A DNA stretch of 63,232 nt. Source: CAMLDH01 sp966250375. Lineage in GTDB: Bacteria; Pseudomonadota; Gammaproteobacteria; Burkholderiales; Burkholderiaceae_D. The notes below the pieces were generated by a model. That model worked only from the letters and a program-made list of their open reading frames with translations, was not told the origin of the DNA and made no database searches. Positions within the stretch are counted from its first letter, which is position 1; each line of letters starts with the position of its first letter. The DNA lies in the NCBI GenBank assembly GCA_966250375.1, contig CBINHE010000012.1, positions 1-63,232 of the forward strand, read 5' to 3'. A program made the translations under genes and the position numbers. Positions 36,367 to 44,775 of the stretch are shown one piece after another.

Positions 36367-36445
36367 GGCGAATCATCTTTCGTTAGTGCTGCGCTTATTA
36401 GGCGCGAAAATGGGGGGAGCTCCTTTGATATGCTGTGTCCACGCC

Positions 36446-36918
36446 CTAGGTATCGTGCTCGCGCCATACGCGGCTGGTGTACAACACGCGCGGAGCGGAC
36501 AGCTCCCCCGCTCCATTGTGACAAATGTGCAAGGTATGTCGGTGAGAGTGACGAATCTCGAAGCCGCAGCGGGAAAGGAAGTGCGAAAAGTGGCAGCCAT
36601 GTGTTCGATGACAGCGGCCGGCGGCTCGCCACGCGAAGCTGCTTTCAGCATCCCAAATGAAAAAGAAAAGCGCAGCCACCGTAGTCGGCATCAGCGCCCC
36701 GAGTAGCAGTCCACCTAGTCCGATCGATTCGCCGTTGAAACCGTTCCTGAGCAGCGCCACGCCAGCGGGATTCGGTGCGTTTGCAATGACCGGCAGTCCC
36801 CCCGCTCACGACTGCGCCCGATACAAGCATATTTCACGCGTTCAAACGATTTGGCCGCAAACATATGTACCAGCGCCAGCCAAAAAAGCGCCACGGCGAT
36901 GAGATTGATGGCCTCCAT
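36446..36918 (-). pseudogene. Remnant of a putative Na+/H+ antiporter gene
   Basis: ATG 36918 opens MEAINLIAVALFWLALVHMF and AAKSFER, a typical antiporter start; the next bases jump to the C-terminal region, LPVIANAPNPAGVALLRNGF and GLLLGALMPTTVAALFFFI, in another frame. A run of six G (36788-36793 region, complement) where five would keep frame gives a further shift. So most of the gene is deleted and the ends are out of frame. It lies upstream of ggpPS on the same strand, a sensible salt-stress partner before decay. Confidence 0.6.
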
Positions 36919-37136
36919 TGATCGTTCTTTCAGCAAATGTTCAACGAGCCCGCATAATACCTAGGTTACCTTAGGCGAATATTAGGTGCCTTTTTCGTAT
37001 TGCCGCTCGTGCAAATGCACGGGTACACCTCATGAAAAGTCGCCACCCCCAACTCGGCAAGGCGCAATCGTAAGGCGTCAATAAGCGAAGCGCATTGCGC
37101 CGCATGCATCGTAAAACATTTTCTGCCTTAATAAAA
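36919..37136. other. Gene-free gap
   Basis: Holds a near-palindromic CCTAGGTTACCTTAGG at about 36960-36975 and nothing else I can assign. It may contain the former control region of the decayed antiporter and ggpPS. Confidence 0.3.
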
Positions 37137-37177
37137 AGCTACTGCATCCAGGCTCTCCGGATGCAGTGGCTTTTTTT
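37137..37177. terminator. Bidirectional intrinsic terminator
   Basis: AGCTACTGCATCC (37137-37149) pairs with GGATGCAGTGGCT (37159-37171), one G-U pair, with seven T after it and five A before it. It can stop transcription on both strands and probably ends the minus-strand run from 38281. Confidence 0.85.
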
Positions 37178-37262
37178 AGCCGCCGGTCGGCAGCAAAGAT
37201 TAAGGCGGTGCGCCTACTCTGTCATGATGACTAGGCACCCGCGTATCCGCGCATGACGCGCA

Positions 37263-37325
37263 CGCAGACGCGCGTCTGCGGGGTGAATCCGGCTTGTCGT
37301 AGCCACAAGCCGCGCAACCGGATTC
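37263..37325. repeat. Cluster of intergenic palindromes
   Basis: A perfect palindrome CGCAGACGCGCGTCTGCG (37263-37280) is followed by GAATCCGG-CTTGT...ACAAG...CCGGATTC (37285-37325), a stem with one internal bulge. It lies 3' of the methyltransferase gene; no terminal repeats with TA are evident. It may be a decayed element or an RNA stabiliser. The rest of 37178-37447 shows nothing. Confidence 0.5.
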
Positions 37326-37447
37326 ATGGCAGGCAGGGCCGCTGCTCCGGGTAAATAATGTAAGAGGCAGATGCACCTCACCCACCGGCGCATCACCGAA
37401 GATTTCAGTGTGCGTGGCGCACCATGCCCTCTTTCACATGTCCATTA

Positions 37448-38281
37448 CTACGATGCCTCGGCAAAGAAGCGCCCGCTCATCTCTTCCAGACCAAGCGTAT
37501 GCAGTACTTCATGCAAGCGCTCGGTCGGACGTCGGCGCGGCAGATCCTTGTAGTTGGCAATAATCAGTTCGTTTTTCATCGAGTGTTCCCAGCCTACCAA
37601 TTCGGTCACGTTGACCTGGTAGCCGTGCGCTTCCAACTGCAAGCAACGCAGCACATTGGTGACTTGGCTGCCGAATTCGCGCGTGTGCAACGGGTGGCGC
37701 CAGATTTCACTCAACGCGTTTTGCGCCAGTACCTTGCCCTTGTTTTTCCGTAAGACCGAAGCCACTTCGGCTTGGCAACACGGCACCAGCACCATGAACT
37801 TCGCCTGTTTCTTCAATGCGAAATGAATCGCATCGTCGGTGGCGGTATTGCATGCATGCAGCGCCGTCACGATGTCGACCTTCTCCGGCAACTGTCCGGA
37901 TTCAATCGACTCCGCGACTGACAGGTTCAGGAAGGACATGCCGGGGAAATTCAGCCGCTGCGCCAGCTCTTGCGATTTCTTCACCAGTTCATCGCGCGTT
38001 TCTATGCCGTAAATGCGGGAGCTATCGTTGCGCGTCTTGAAAAACAAGTCATACAGGATGAAGCCGAGATACGACTTGCCTGCACCATGATCGACCAGTC
38101 GGATATCGGCGTGATCGCGCTGGACTTCCTCCAGCAGCGGTTCGATGAAGTGATAGAGGTGGTACACCTGCTTTAGCTTGCGCCGGCTATCCTGGTTCAT
38201 TTTCCCGTCGCGGGTCAGGATGTGCAGCTCCTTGAGCAGTTCCACCGATTGGCCGGGTTTGATTTCTGGCGTCTGATTCAT
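37448..38281 (-). CDS. SAM-dependent methyltransferase (METTL25/TRM13-like fold)
   Basis: 277 aa from ATG 38281 (MNQTPEIKPGQ); a frame to 38455 overlaps egtB and is not needed. LVDHGAGKSYLGFILYDLFF is motif I; DIVTALHACNTATDDAIHFAL and FMVLVPCCQAEVA are the further signatures of the methyltransferase family that includes TRM13 and METTL25. The two Cys in VPCCQAE are typical. Substrate unknown, possibly tRNA. It begins 68 bases after egtB on the same strand and may be co-transcribed with egtD-egtB. Confidence 0.75.
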   Translation of the reverse strand: MNQTPEIKPGQSVELLKELHILTRDGKMNQDSRRKLKQVYHLYHFIEPLLEEVQRDHADIRLVDHGAGKSYLGFILYDLFFKTRNDSSRIYGIETRDELVKKSQELAQRLNFPGMSFLNLSVAESIESGQLPEKVDIVTALHACNTATDDAIHFALKKQAKFMVLVPCCQAEVASVLRKNKGKVLAQNALSEIWRHPLHTREFGSQVTNVLRCLQLEAHGYQVNVTELVGWEHSMKNELIIANYKDLPRRRPTERLHEVLHTLGLEEMSGRFFAEAS

Positions 38282-38349
38282 CTGTACTACGTCCTTGATT
38301 GCATCGCAGCCGCTATTTTCCCTCAAATCAGATTGTTCCCGTGGTTTTC

Positions 38350-39603
38350 TTATCGATACGACCTGGCGAGCCGAATACCCGTGAATTGCCAGCGCGCGGT
38401 GGCAGGAAAGAAGTTGCGGTAGGTGGCGCGTGAATGCCCGGAAGGCGTTGCGCACGATGAACCACGCAGCACGTATTGGTTGGCCATGAATTTGCCGTTG
38501 TATTCACCCAGCGCACCTTCAGCGGGCGCATAACCCGGATAAGGCGCATAGCTGCTCGCGGTCCACTGCCAGCTCTCGCCGAAGAGTTGCGACAATCCGG
38601 GGAGATTGCGTGTCTGCGGCTGCAATTTTTGCAAAGCCGAAGCAGTGGTGGCAGTGGCGGCACATTCCCACTCTGCCTCCGTCGGCAAGCGGGCGCCGGT
38701 CCAGCGCGCGTAAGCGTCCGCCTCGAAATAGGACAAGTGTGTCGCGGCGCGTTGCGCGTGGAGCGATTGCAGGCCGTGCAGCGTAAATTCTTGCCATTCA
38801 GCGGGGCTGCCTTCCGTGCGCTGCCAATACAACGGTTGCGTCAGTTGATTGGCATGCACCCAGTCCCATCCTTCGGACAGCCAGAGTGCCGGATTGGCGT
38901 AACCGCCGGCTTCGACAAATTCCAGAAATTCGCCGTTGGTAATCAATCGCGATGCTAGCGCGAAGCGCTCTACAAATTGCCGGTGCCGCGGTAGTTCGTT
39001 ATCGAAGCAAAAATCCTCTCCATAGCTGCCGATGTCCACGATGCCGGCATCGAATCCAATCCAGTCGATCGGCGTGGCTTTTCTACCAGCTTCGGCGGTT
39101 TGTTTGACATACGCAGGTTTGAGCGGATTCATCGATAACAGATGCTTCACGTCGGTCAACATCAACTCCTGATGCTGCTGCTCATGTTGCAGGCCGAGTT
39201 CCACCAGCGTGGCGATGTCTGCTTGCGGCCTGCGCGCCAGTAATGTCAGCATGCGCGCATCGACGTTGCGGCGGTAGGATTGCACGTCCGCCAGCGAGGG
39301 CCGGGTGAGCAATCCGCGCTGCGGGCGAGGATGCTTTTCGCCGACACCGTTGTAGTAAGAGTTGAACAGGATGCGGAACGCAGGATGAAACGGCCGGAAT
39401 TCCGGTTCGAACCGCTCCAGTATGAAGGTTTCAAAAAACCACGTCGCATGGGCCATATGCCACTTGATCGGGCTGGCGTCCGGCATCGACTGCGCGCAAC
39501 AGTCTTCTTCGGACAAGGGTGCGGACAATGCCAAGGTGTGATTGCGCACGGTTTCGTAACGCGCTCGCAGCGCTGGGAAATTGGGTGCGGTCTGTGCATT
39601 CAT
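38350..39603 (-). CDS. egtB: Ergothioneine biosynthesis protein EgtB
   Basis: 417 aa from ATG 39603; an upstream frame start at 39717 lies in the inserted element. The DinB-like N-terminus has SPIKWHMAHATWFFETFIL and LGLQHEQQHQELMLTDVKH, giving the three-His iron site; the C-terminal FGE-like domain has WTGARLPTEAEWECAA, FGESWQWTASSYAPYPGY and YVLRGSSCATPSGHSRATYRNF, read in part. EgtB oxidatively couples hercynine to a thiol donor on the way to ergothioneine. It follows egtD with a 109-bp element in between. It differs clearly from SenA at 27764. No egtC or egtE is in the window. Confidence 0.88.
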   Translation of the reverse strand: MNAQTAPNFPALRARYETVRNHTLALSAPLSEEDCCAQSMPDASPIKWHMAHATWFFETFILERFEPEFRPFHPAFRILFNSYYNGVGEKHPRPQRGLLTRPSLADVQSYRRNVDARMLTLLARRPQADIATLVELGLQHEQQHQELMLTDVKHLLSMNPLKPAYVKQTAEAGRKATPIDWIGFDAGIVDIGSYGEDFCFDNELPRHRQFVERFALASRLITNGEFLEFVEAGGYANPALWLSEGWDWVHANQLTQPLYWQRTEGSPAEWQEFTLHGLQSLHAQRAATHLSYFEADAYARWTGARLPTEAEWECAATATTASALQKLQPQTRNLPGLSQLFGESWQWTASSYAPYPGYAPAEGALGEYNGKFMANQYVLRGSSCATPSGHSRATYRNFFPATARWQFTGIRLARSYR

Positions 39604-39617
39604 TGTCGTTGATTCTT

Positions 39618-39726
39618 TAGAGCGGTTTGCGCTCCGATGCAAGGTAGGGTGCGCCCCGCGCACCGGTGCTCTTGCGACGGTATCGGTGCGCGGGGCGCAC
39701 CCTACAGTGATTTGCAATCCGCTCTA
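39618..39726. mobile_element. MITE-like element, family A copy 3, between egtD and egtB
   Basis: 109 bp with TA edges (39618-39619, 39725-39726). Ends: GAGCGGTTTGCG and GCAATCCGCTC (one mismatch). The inside holds a perfect 22-bp inverted repeat, starting GTAGGGTGCGCCCCG (39644-39665) and mirrored at 39684-39705, so the RNA would form a very stable GC-rich stem just upstream of the egtB start on the minus strand. Confidence 0.78.
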
Positions 39727-39751
39727 GTCGCATCCGAGTATTAAACCGCGA

Positions 39752-40744
39752 TTAAACCGCGCGCGCGTGGCACACCATGAACCAGCATTGCGTATCGGTC
39801 CAGGTTTGGACATGGCCAAACCCCGCTTGTTGCAGCAACTTTGCAAAACTTTCTTGCGTGTATTTGTAGCTGTTTTCCGTGTGGATCCGTTCGCCTTCGG
39901 CAAAACGGCGTTGCCCGCCCTGCCAGCTTACCGTCACGGGCCGCTTCGCTTCAAGATGCATTTCAACCCGGCTCAGCGCCATATTGAAAAACCCGCGATG
40001 GCGCCAATCGCGTACCTGAAAATCCGCGTCCAGTAGATGGTTCAAGTGCAACAGCAGATTCAGGTTAAATGACGCTGTCACACCCAGTGCATCGTCATAC
40101 GCGGCATCGAGTATCTTCTTGTCTTTGACGAGATCGACGCCGATCAACAGTCCCCCTTCCGCATGCTTGTTCACGTCGCATGCATTGCGTAGCCGCTCCA
40201 AGAATAAGAGCGCCTGCTCCGGCGTGAAATTGCCGATCGAGGAGCCGGGATAAAAGAACAGACGCTTGTCATGCCGCACCGTATCAGGCAAGTGCAATGC
40301 ACTAGAAAAATCCAGCCCAAGTTCGATCATGTCAATCTGTGGAAAGCGTTGCCGCAGCAATCCGAGGGCATCTCGCAAAAAATCGATCGAGATGTCTACC
40401 GCGACGTATTGGGTCGGTTGCAAGGCAGAGAACAATCGCGCGGCCTTTTTGCAATTGCCTGCGCCAAGATCGATCAAGGTGGTGCCTTGCTTCACCGATG
40501 CCGCGATCTCGGGTAAAGACGCCTCAAAAATGGCGGCTTCTGTGCGCGTCGGGTAATATTCCGGCAACTCGCAAATCGCCTCGAACAGTTTCGATCCCAA
40601 TACGTCATACAGGTATTTGGGCGGGGCATGCGCCTGCGGCGCCAGCAACCCGGCGCTCAATTCGGCCCGGAGGGCATCGACGCTCTTTTGATACGTCTGG
40701 ATGCATCCGGCCTGCAAGTCTTCCGTCTGTGGCAAGGTTGGCAT
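39752..40744 (-). CDS. egtD: L-histidine N-alpha-methyltransferase
   Basis: 330 aa from ATG 40744; an upstream ATG at 40822 is also in frame. PPKYLYDVLGSKLFEAICEL and PEYYPTRTEAAIFE are the histidine-binding region, TTLIDLGAGNCKKAARLFSA the SAM motif I, and FFYPGSSIGNFTPEQALLFL the family block. EgtD trimethylates histidine to hercynine, the precursor of both ergothioneine and selenoneine. First gene of a minus-strand operon with egtB; divergent from the ABC transporter at 40914. Confidence 0.92.
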   Translation of the reverse strand: MPTLPQTEDLQAGCIQTYQKSVDALRAELSAGLLAPQAHAPPKYLYDVLGSKLFEAICELPEYYPTRTEAAIFEASLPEIAASVKQGTTLIDLGAGNCKKAARLFSALQPTQYVAVDISIDFLRDALGLLRQRFPQIDMIELGLDFSSALHLPDTVRHDKRLFFYPGSSIGNFTPEQALLFLERLRNACDVNKHAEGGLLIGVDLVKDKKILDAAYDDALGVTASFNLNLLLHLNHLLDADFQVRDWRHRGFFNMALSRVEMHLEAKRPVTVSWQGGQRRFAEGERIHTENSYKYTQESFAKLLQQAGFGHVQTWTDTQCWFMVCHARAV

Positions 40745-40913
40745 TGGCTTGGGGCAAATCAGGCGTCCGGGCTTAACCGGACGTTCCGATTTGCAGCAGT
40801 TGTGAAGGATTTTAGCTATCATAGTTGATTAATTTGATTGGCACTTGAGACGACACAAGCGGGTCTTTCCCACGTTTGGTCGTCACGTATTTCCCCTCTT
40901 GAAAAAGGTTCAC

Positions 40914-41807
40914 ATGATTCATTTTTCCGCTTCCCGTACCATCAAATCCTTGGCGGCATTTTCCATCGCGTCAGTCATGCTGCTGTCCAGCGGCGTAAGT
41001 TATGCACAACAGGTTTTGCGGGTTTCCGCAATTCCAGATGAGGCGCCAACCGAATTGCAGCGCAAGTTCAAACCGCTGGGCAATTATCTTGAGCAAAAGC
41101 TGGGGATGAAGGTGGAGTTCGTGCCGGTGACCGACTATGCGGCATCGGTCGAAGGCTTGATCAACAACAAGTTGGATATGGTGTGGTTCGGCGGCTTCAC
41201 GTTTGTACAGGCGAAAGTACGCAGCAACGGCAAGGTGATCCCGATTGTGCAGCGCGAAGAAGATGAGAAATTCAAATCAGTGTTTATCACGACCGACAAG
41301 TCGATCAACAAGTTGCAAGACCTGAAAGGCAAGACCTTTGCGTTCGGTTCCGAATCGTCCACCTCGGGTCACCTGATGCCGCGTTCTTACCTGCTTGCAG
41401 CCAAGGTCAACCCGGATACCGACATGAAGCGCATTGCTTTTTCCGGCGCACATGACGCCACCGTGGCTGCGGTGGCAGGCGGCAAGGTCGATGCAGGCGC
41501 GCTCAACATTTCGGTCTGGGAAAAACTGATCGCGCAAGGCAAGGTCGACACCAACGTGGTGCGCGTGTTCTACACCACGCCGGGATATTACGATTACAAC
41601 TGGAGCGTGCGTTCCGACATGAATCCGGTAGTGCGTCAAAAACTGACCGACGCTTTCCTCGCGTTGAACAAGAATGATGCGCAAGGCAAGGAAATCCTGG
41701 AATTGCAACGTGCGACGCGTTTCATCCCGACCAAGGCAGAGAATTACACCGCGATTGAAGCTGCTGCGCGTAACGCCGGTCTGCTTAAACCTAGATTCGG
41801 CAGTTGA
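40914..41807 (+). CDS. PhnD-like periplasmic binding protein, putative selenium-oxyanion importer
   Basis: 297 aa from ATG 40914, with signal peptide IKSLAAFSIASVMLLSSGVSYAQ, read in part. VLRVSAIPDEAPTELQRKFK, LDMVWFGGFTFVQAK, TFAFGSESSTSGHLMPRSYL and AGALNISVWEKL match the phosphonate-type (PhnD-like) binding family, including the branch that travels with selD and the selenium glycosyltransferase and is annotated elsewhere as putative selenate-binding. Selenium specificity is inferred from context. The last four residues and stop are encoded by an inserted TA-flanked element, so the native C-terminus has been replaced. Confidence 0.75.
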   Translation: MIHFSASRTIKSLAAFSIASVMLLSSGVSYAQQVLRVSAIPDEAPTELQRKFKPLGNYLEQKLGMKVEFVPVTDYAASVEGLINNKLDMVWFGGFTFVQAKVRSNGKVIPIVQREEDEKFKSVFITTDKSINKLQDLKGKTFAFGSESSTSGHLMPRSYLLAAKVNPDTDMKRIAFSGAHDATVAAVAGGKVDAGALNISVWEKLIAQGKVDTNVVRVFYTTPGYYDYNWSVRSDMNPVVRQKLTDAFLALNKNDAQGKEILELQRATRFIPTKAENYTAIEAAARNAGLLKPRFGS

Positions 41808-42099
41808 CCGCTTACTTTTGTCTGAAAAGTCGCATGAGCATTGGCTTTCTTTCACTCGATAGCGTTCACCAATTGGGTGAGAGCACTACAGGCGCGATTG
41901 CACACTTTTCCGGCCCTCTGGCGTCGTTGCTTCTCCTAGCGGAATACAGTCCGCGTCGTCGTCGCCCTTGCAGGGCGCGTCTGCGCTTGCAAGCGCAGAC
42001 CGTTCCGCAGGCGGATCGCATGCGATCCGAAACCCCTGCTGCACCCTAGCCAGAGAGCCGGAAAAATGCACACTCGCACCTGTCCAACTGCCGAATCTA
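41792..42099. mobile_element. MITE-like element, family C, overlapping the end of the binding-protein gene
   Basis: 308 bp with TA edges (41792-41793, 42098-42099) and 13-bp perfect ends GATTCGGCAGTTG / CAACTGCCGAATC. An inner pair (GCGATTGCACACTTTTCCGG near 41894; CCGGAAAAATGCACACTCGC near 42058) and palindromes GGATCGCATGCGATCC (42013-42028) and a perfect 22-bp one at 41979-42000 belong to the shared module in reverse orientation. It lies between binding protein and ATPase, within the operon. Confidence 0.75.
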
Positions 42100-42111
42100 G
42101 GTTAAATAATA

Positions 42112-42942
42112 ATGAATTTTGACTTGCGCGACGTCTCGGTACGTCATCCATCGGCGTCGGTCAAGGGCGCCAGCGCCTTGTCCGCGCTGCATCTGGCAAT
42201 CGAACGGGGCGAACAGGTCGCATTGATTGGCCCATCGGGCGCCGGCAAGACCACGCTGTTGCATATGCTGGCTTGTGCGCATCGGCCGGATGCGGGCACG
42301 TTCAACGCATTTGGCATGGACCCTTGGCGTTTAAGCAGCCATGAGCGGCATGCGATTCGCGCACGCTTGTTTCTGGCGCCGCAGACGCCACCGTTGCCGC
42401 CGCGCCAGCGGGTCGTCACTGCCGTGCTGGCCGGGCGCCTGCCGCAATGGAGTCTGTGGCAGGCGATCGGCTCCTTGATCAAACCGGCCACCCCGCAAGC
42501 AGCGTTTGATGCGCTGGCACGTTTCAATTTGCAGGACAAGCTCTATGCACGCGTCGACCGCCTGTCCGGTGGTGAACGTCAGCGTTGCGGCATGGCGCGC
42601 TTGCTGATTTCGCAAGCAAAGACTTTCCTGGTCGATGAGCCATTGTCGGCGCTTGATCCGACACTGGCGGTGCAAACGCTGTCTGTCTTACAGAAGGAGG
42701 CGGCTACCAGGAACGCCACACTCATCTGCAGTCTGCATCAGGTCGAATTGGCGCGCGCCCATTTTCCGCGCATTGTGGGCTTGCGCGACGGCCGTATCGT
42801 GTTCGATGCAGCGCGTGAAAACGTGAGCGATACGATGATCGCGGCGCTTTATCGCGATGCGAGCGCAAGCTCTCGCGCCGACGCAAACGCGGAAAGCCAA
42901 ACCGCCTTGCTGCAACCCACCATCGGCGCGCGCTGTTTCTAA
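42112..42942 (+). CDS. ABC transporter ATP-binding protein (PhnC-like)
   Basis: 276 aa. Walker A LIGPSGAGKTTLLHMLA, signature LSGGERQRCGMARLLIS, Walker B TFLVDEPLSALDP and the H-loop CSLHQVELA are complete. It would energise the two permeases that follow. Its start lies 12 bases after the inserted family C element, which may have altered its distance from the binding-protein gene. A four-gene PhnC/D/E1/E2-like order supports import of a small oxyanion. Confidence 0.85.
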   Translation: MNFDLRDVSVRHPSASVKGASALSALHLAIERGEQVALIGPSGAGKTTLLHMLACAHRPDAGTFNAFGMDPWRLSSHERHAIRARLFLAPQTPPLPPRQRVVTAVLAGRLPQWSLWQAIGSLIKPATPQAAFDALARFNLQDKLYARVDRLSGGERQRCGMARLLISQAKTFLVDEPLSALDPTLAVQTLSVLQKEAATRNATLICSLHQVELARAHFPRIVGLRDGRIVFDAARENVSDTMIAALYRDASASSRADANAESQTALLQPTIGARCF

Positions 42943-42947
42943 TCCCC

Positions 42948-43784
42948 ATGTCTGTCCCCTCCCCCTCCACCATGCATACCGACCCTGCCTGGCGCGGTCG
43001 CGTGACGGCCTTCGTCATTGCGCTGGCATTGCTGTGGCCGATGCTGGTGATGACAGAATTCAAGCCGTGGTCTCTGATCGATCAGCAAAGCCTTCGGGCA
43101 ACCGGCCGTTTTCTTGCCGCATTTTTCCCGCCTGCGCATTCGATGGAATTCCTGCAAATGGCGGCGGAAGCGACTTGGCAAACCGTCGCAATGGCGACTG
43201 CCGGGATGACGCTGGCGCTGGCAGGCGCAATACCGTTGACGCTGGTGGTAACGGAACAATTGTCGATTTCGCGCCTCGGTACCGGACGCATGGGTTTTAT
43301 TGCTACGGTGATACGGCAAAGCGTACGCTGGCTGCTGGTGTTGTTGCGCAGCGTGCCGGAACTGGTGTGGGCGCTGCTGTTCGTACGCGTAGTGGGGCTC
43401 GGGCCGACCGCAGGCGTGCTCGCCATCGCGCTTACCTATTGCGGCATGCTGGGCAAGGTCTATGCGGAGATTCTCGAATCGTCGGATGCACATGCAAGTG
43501 CGACCCTGCTCCGGAACGGCAGCGGCCGGCTCGCTGCACTCTTTTATGGTGCGCTGCCGGAAGCAGCATCGGAACTGGTGTCCTACACGATTTACCGCTG
43601 GGAATGCGCGATTCGCGGCTCGGTCGTGATGGGCTTCGTCGGCGCCGGCGGCCTCGGGCAACGCATGGACGAATCGATGAAGATGCTGGCCGGCGGTGAG
43701 GTCGCGACGATGCTGATCATCTTCGTGCTGCTGGTCGCGTGCGCCGATGGCGTCAGCAAGATGTTGCGCAGGCGGCTCGGATGA
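42948..43784 (+). CDS. ABC transporter permease 1 (PhnE-like)
   Basis: 278 aa with about six membrane segments. VLLRSVPELVWALLFVRVVG and the coupling-loop region GALPEAASELVSYTIYRWECAIRGS, read in part, followed by VMGFVGAGGLGQRMD, match PhnE-type inner-membrane subunits. It starts six bases after the ATPase gene and overlaps the next permease by four bases (ATGA). Confidence 0.85.
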   Translation: MSVPSPSTMHTDPAWRGRVTAFVIALALLWPMLVMTEFKPWSLIDQQSLRATGRFLAAFFPPAHSMEFLQMAAEATWQTVAMATAGMTLALAGAIPLTLVVTEQLSISRLGTGRMGFIATVIRQSVRWLLVLLRSVPELVWALLFVRVVGLGPTAGVLAIALTYCGMLGKVYAEILESSDAHASATLLRNGSGRLAALFYGALPEAASELVSYTIYRWECAIRGSVVMGFVGAGGLGQRMDESMKMLAGGEVATMLIIFVLLVACADGVSKMLRRRLG

Positions 43785-44587
43785 AACCCGACATCTCAAA
43801 TACATTACCGCCCGCAGCGCCCGTCATGCGTTTGCCGATGGCGCTGCTGCTTGCCGGTCTGTTGGCGCTCGTCATCGCCAGTTTCGTGTCGATACCGCTC
43901 AAGTGGCAGGCATTCTTCACCAACGAAGCGCTACAGACCAGTGTTGAGTTCCTGCGCGGCTTCGCACCGCCGGAAACTTCGCCGGCATTCCTGTACAAAG
44001 TCGCGATTGCCACGGCCGAAACCTTGTCGATGTCGGCGCTCGGCACGCTGATCGCCATACTGATCGGGCTTGCTTTGGCGCTGCCTGCCAGCGGTCGCTT
44101 TGGCGCTTTCGCACGTGGCGTCACGCGCATGGTATTGAATGTCCTGCGCTCGATCCCGGAACTGGTATGGGCATCGATTCTGTTGATCGCATCGGGTTTG
44201 GGCCCATTCGGCGGCACGCTCGCATTGGCGGCGCATACGTCGGGCGTGCTGGGACGCCTGTTTGCCGATGCGCTGGAAAATGCATCGCCCTTGCCTGAAT
44301 CAACGCTGCGCATCAATGGCGCCCGGCCGATGGCGGCATTCCTTTATGCGACATTGCCGCAGACAATCCCGCAAATGCTGTCCTACACCCTGTATCGCTG
44401 GGAAAACAATATCCGCGCCGCCGCGATCCTCGGTGTGGTCGGCGCCGGCGGTCTGGGGCAAATGTTGAAATACCATCTGTCGCTATTCCAGATGCAACAA
44501 GCGGCGAGCGTCATTCTTGCGATGCTGTTGCTGGTTGCGGTGGTGGATGCGATCAGTTTCGCGCTGCGGCGCACGATGACGCGTTAG
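43781..44587 (+). CDS. ABC transporter permease 2 (PhnE-like)
   Basis: 268 aa from ATG 43781, which overlaps the stop of permease 1. LNVLRSIPELVWASILLIASG, ATLPQTIPQMLSYTLYRWEN and LGVVGAGGLGQMLKYHLS repeat the motifs of permease 1, so the two arose by duplication and probably form a heterodimer. Last gene of the operon. Confidence 0.85.
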   Translation: MKPDISNTLPPAAPVMRLPMALLLAGLLALVIASFVSIPLKWQAFFTNEALQTSVEFLRGFAPPETSPAFLYKVAIATAETLSMSALGTLIAILIGLALALPASGRFGAFARGVTRMVLNVLRSIPELVWASILLIASGLGPFGGTLALAAHTSGVLGRLFADALENASPLPESTLRINGARPMAAFLYATLPQTIPQMLSYTLYRWENNIRAAAILGVVGAGGLGQMLKYHLSLFQMQQAASVILAMLLLVAVVDAISFALRRTMTR

Positions 44588-44775
44588 GTATTGCGTTGCA
44601 TTGCTGCCAAGGACAATGCCCGAGATAGCCCCCCTTCGCACAGGATACCGCTCCCATTGCTCGACTGGCCCATCACATCACCAGACTGAAAACAAGTAAA
44701 ATTGGCCGGACTTGGCCTTAAGTCACCATGGCGGACGTAACAATGATCAAAGCTAATTTTTGAACAGAGATAACC

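Noticed and set aside
42857..43805. Overlapping long frames on both strands in the permease region
   Set aside because: The frame 42948-43784 encodes clear PhnE-like membrane motifs; the others are low-complexity shadows.
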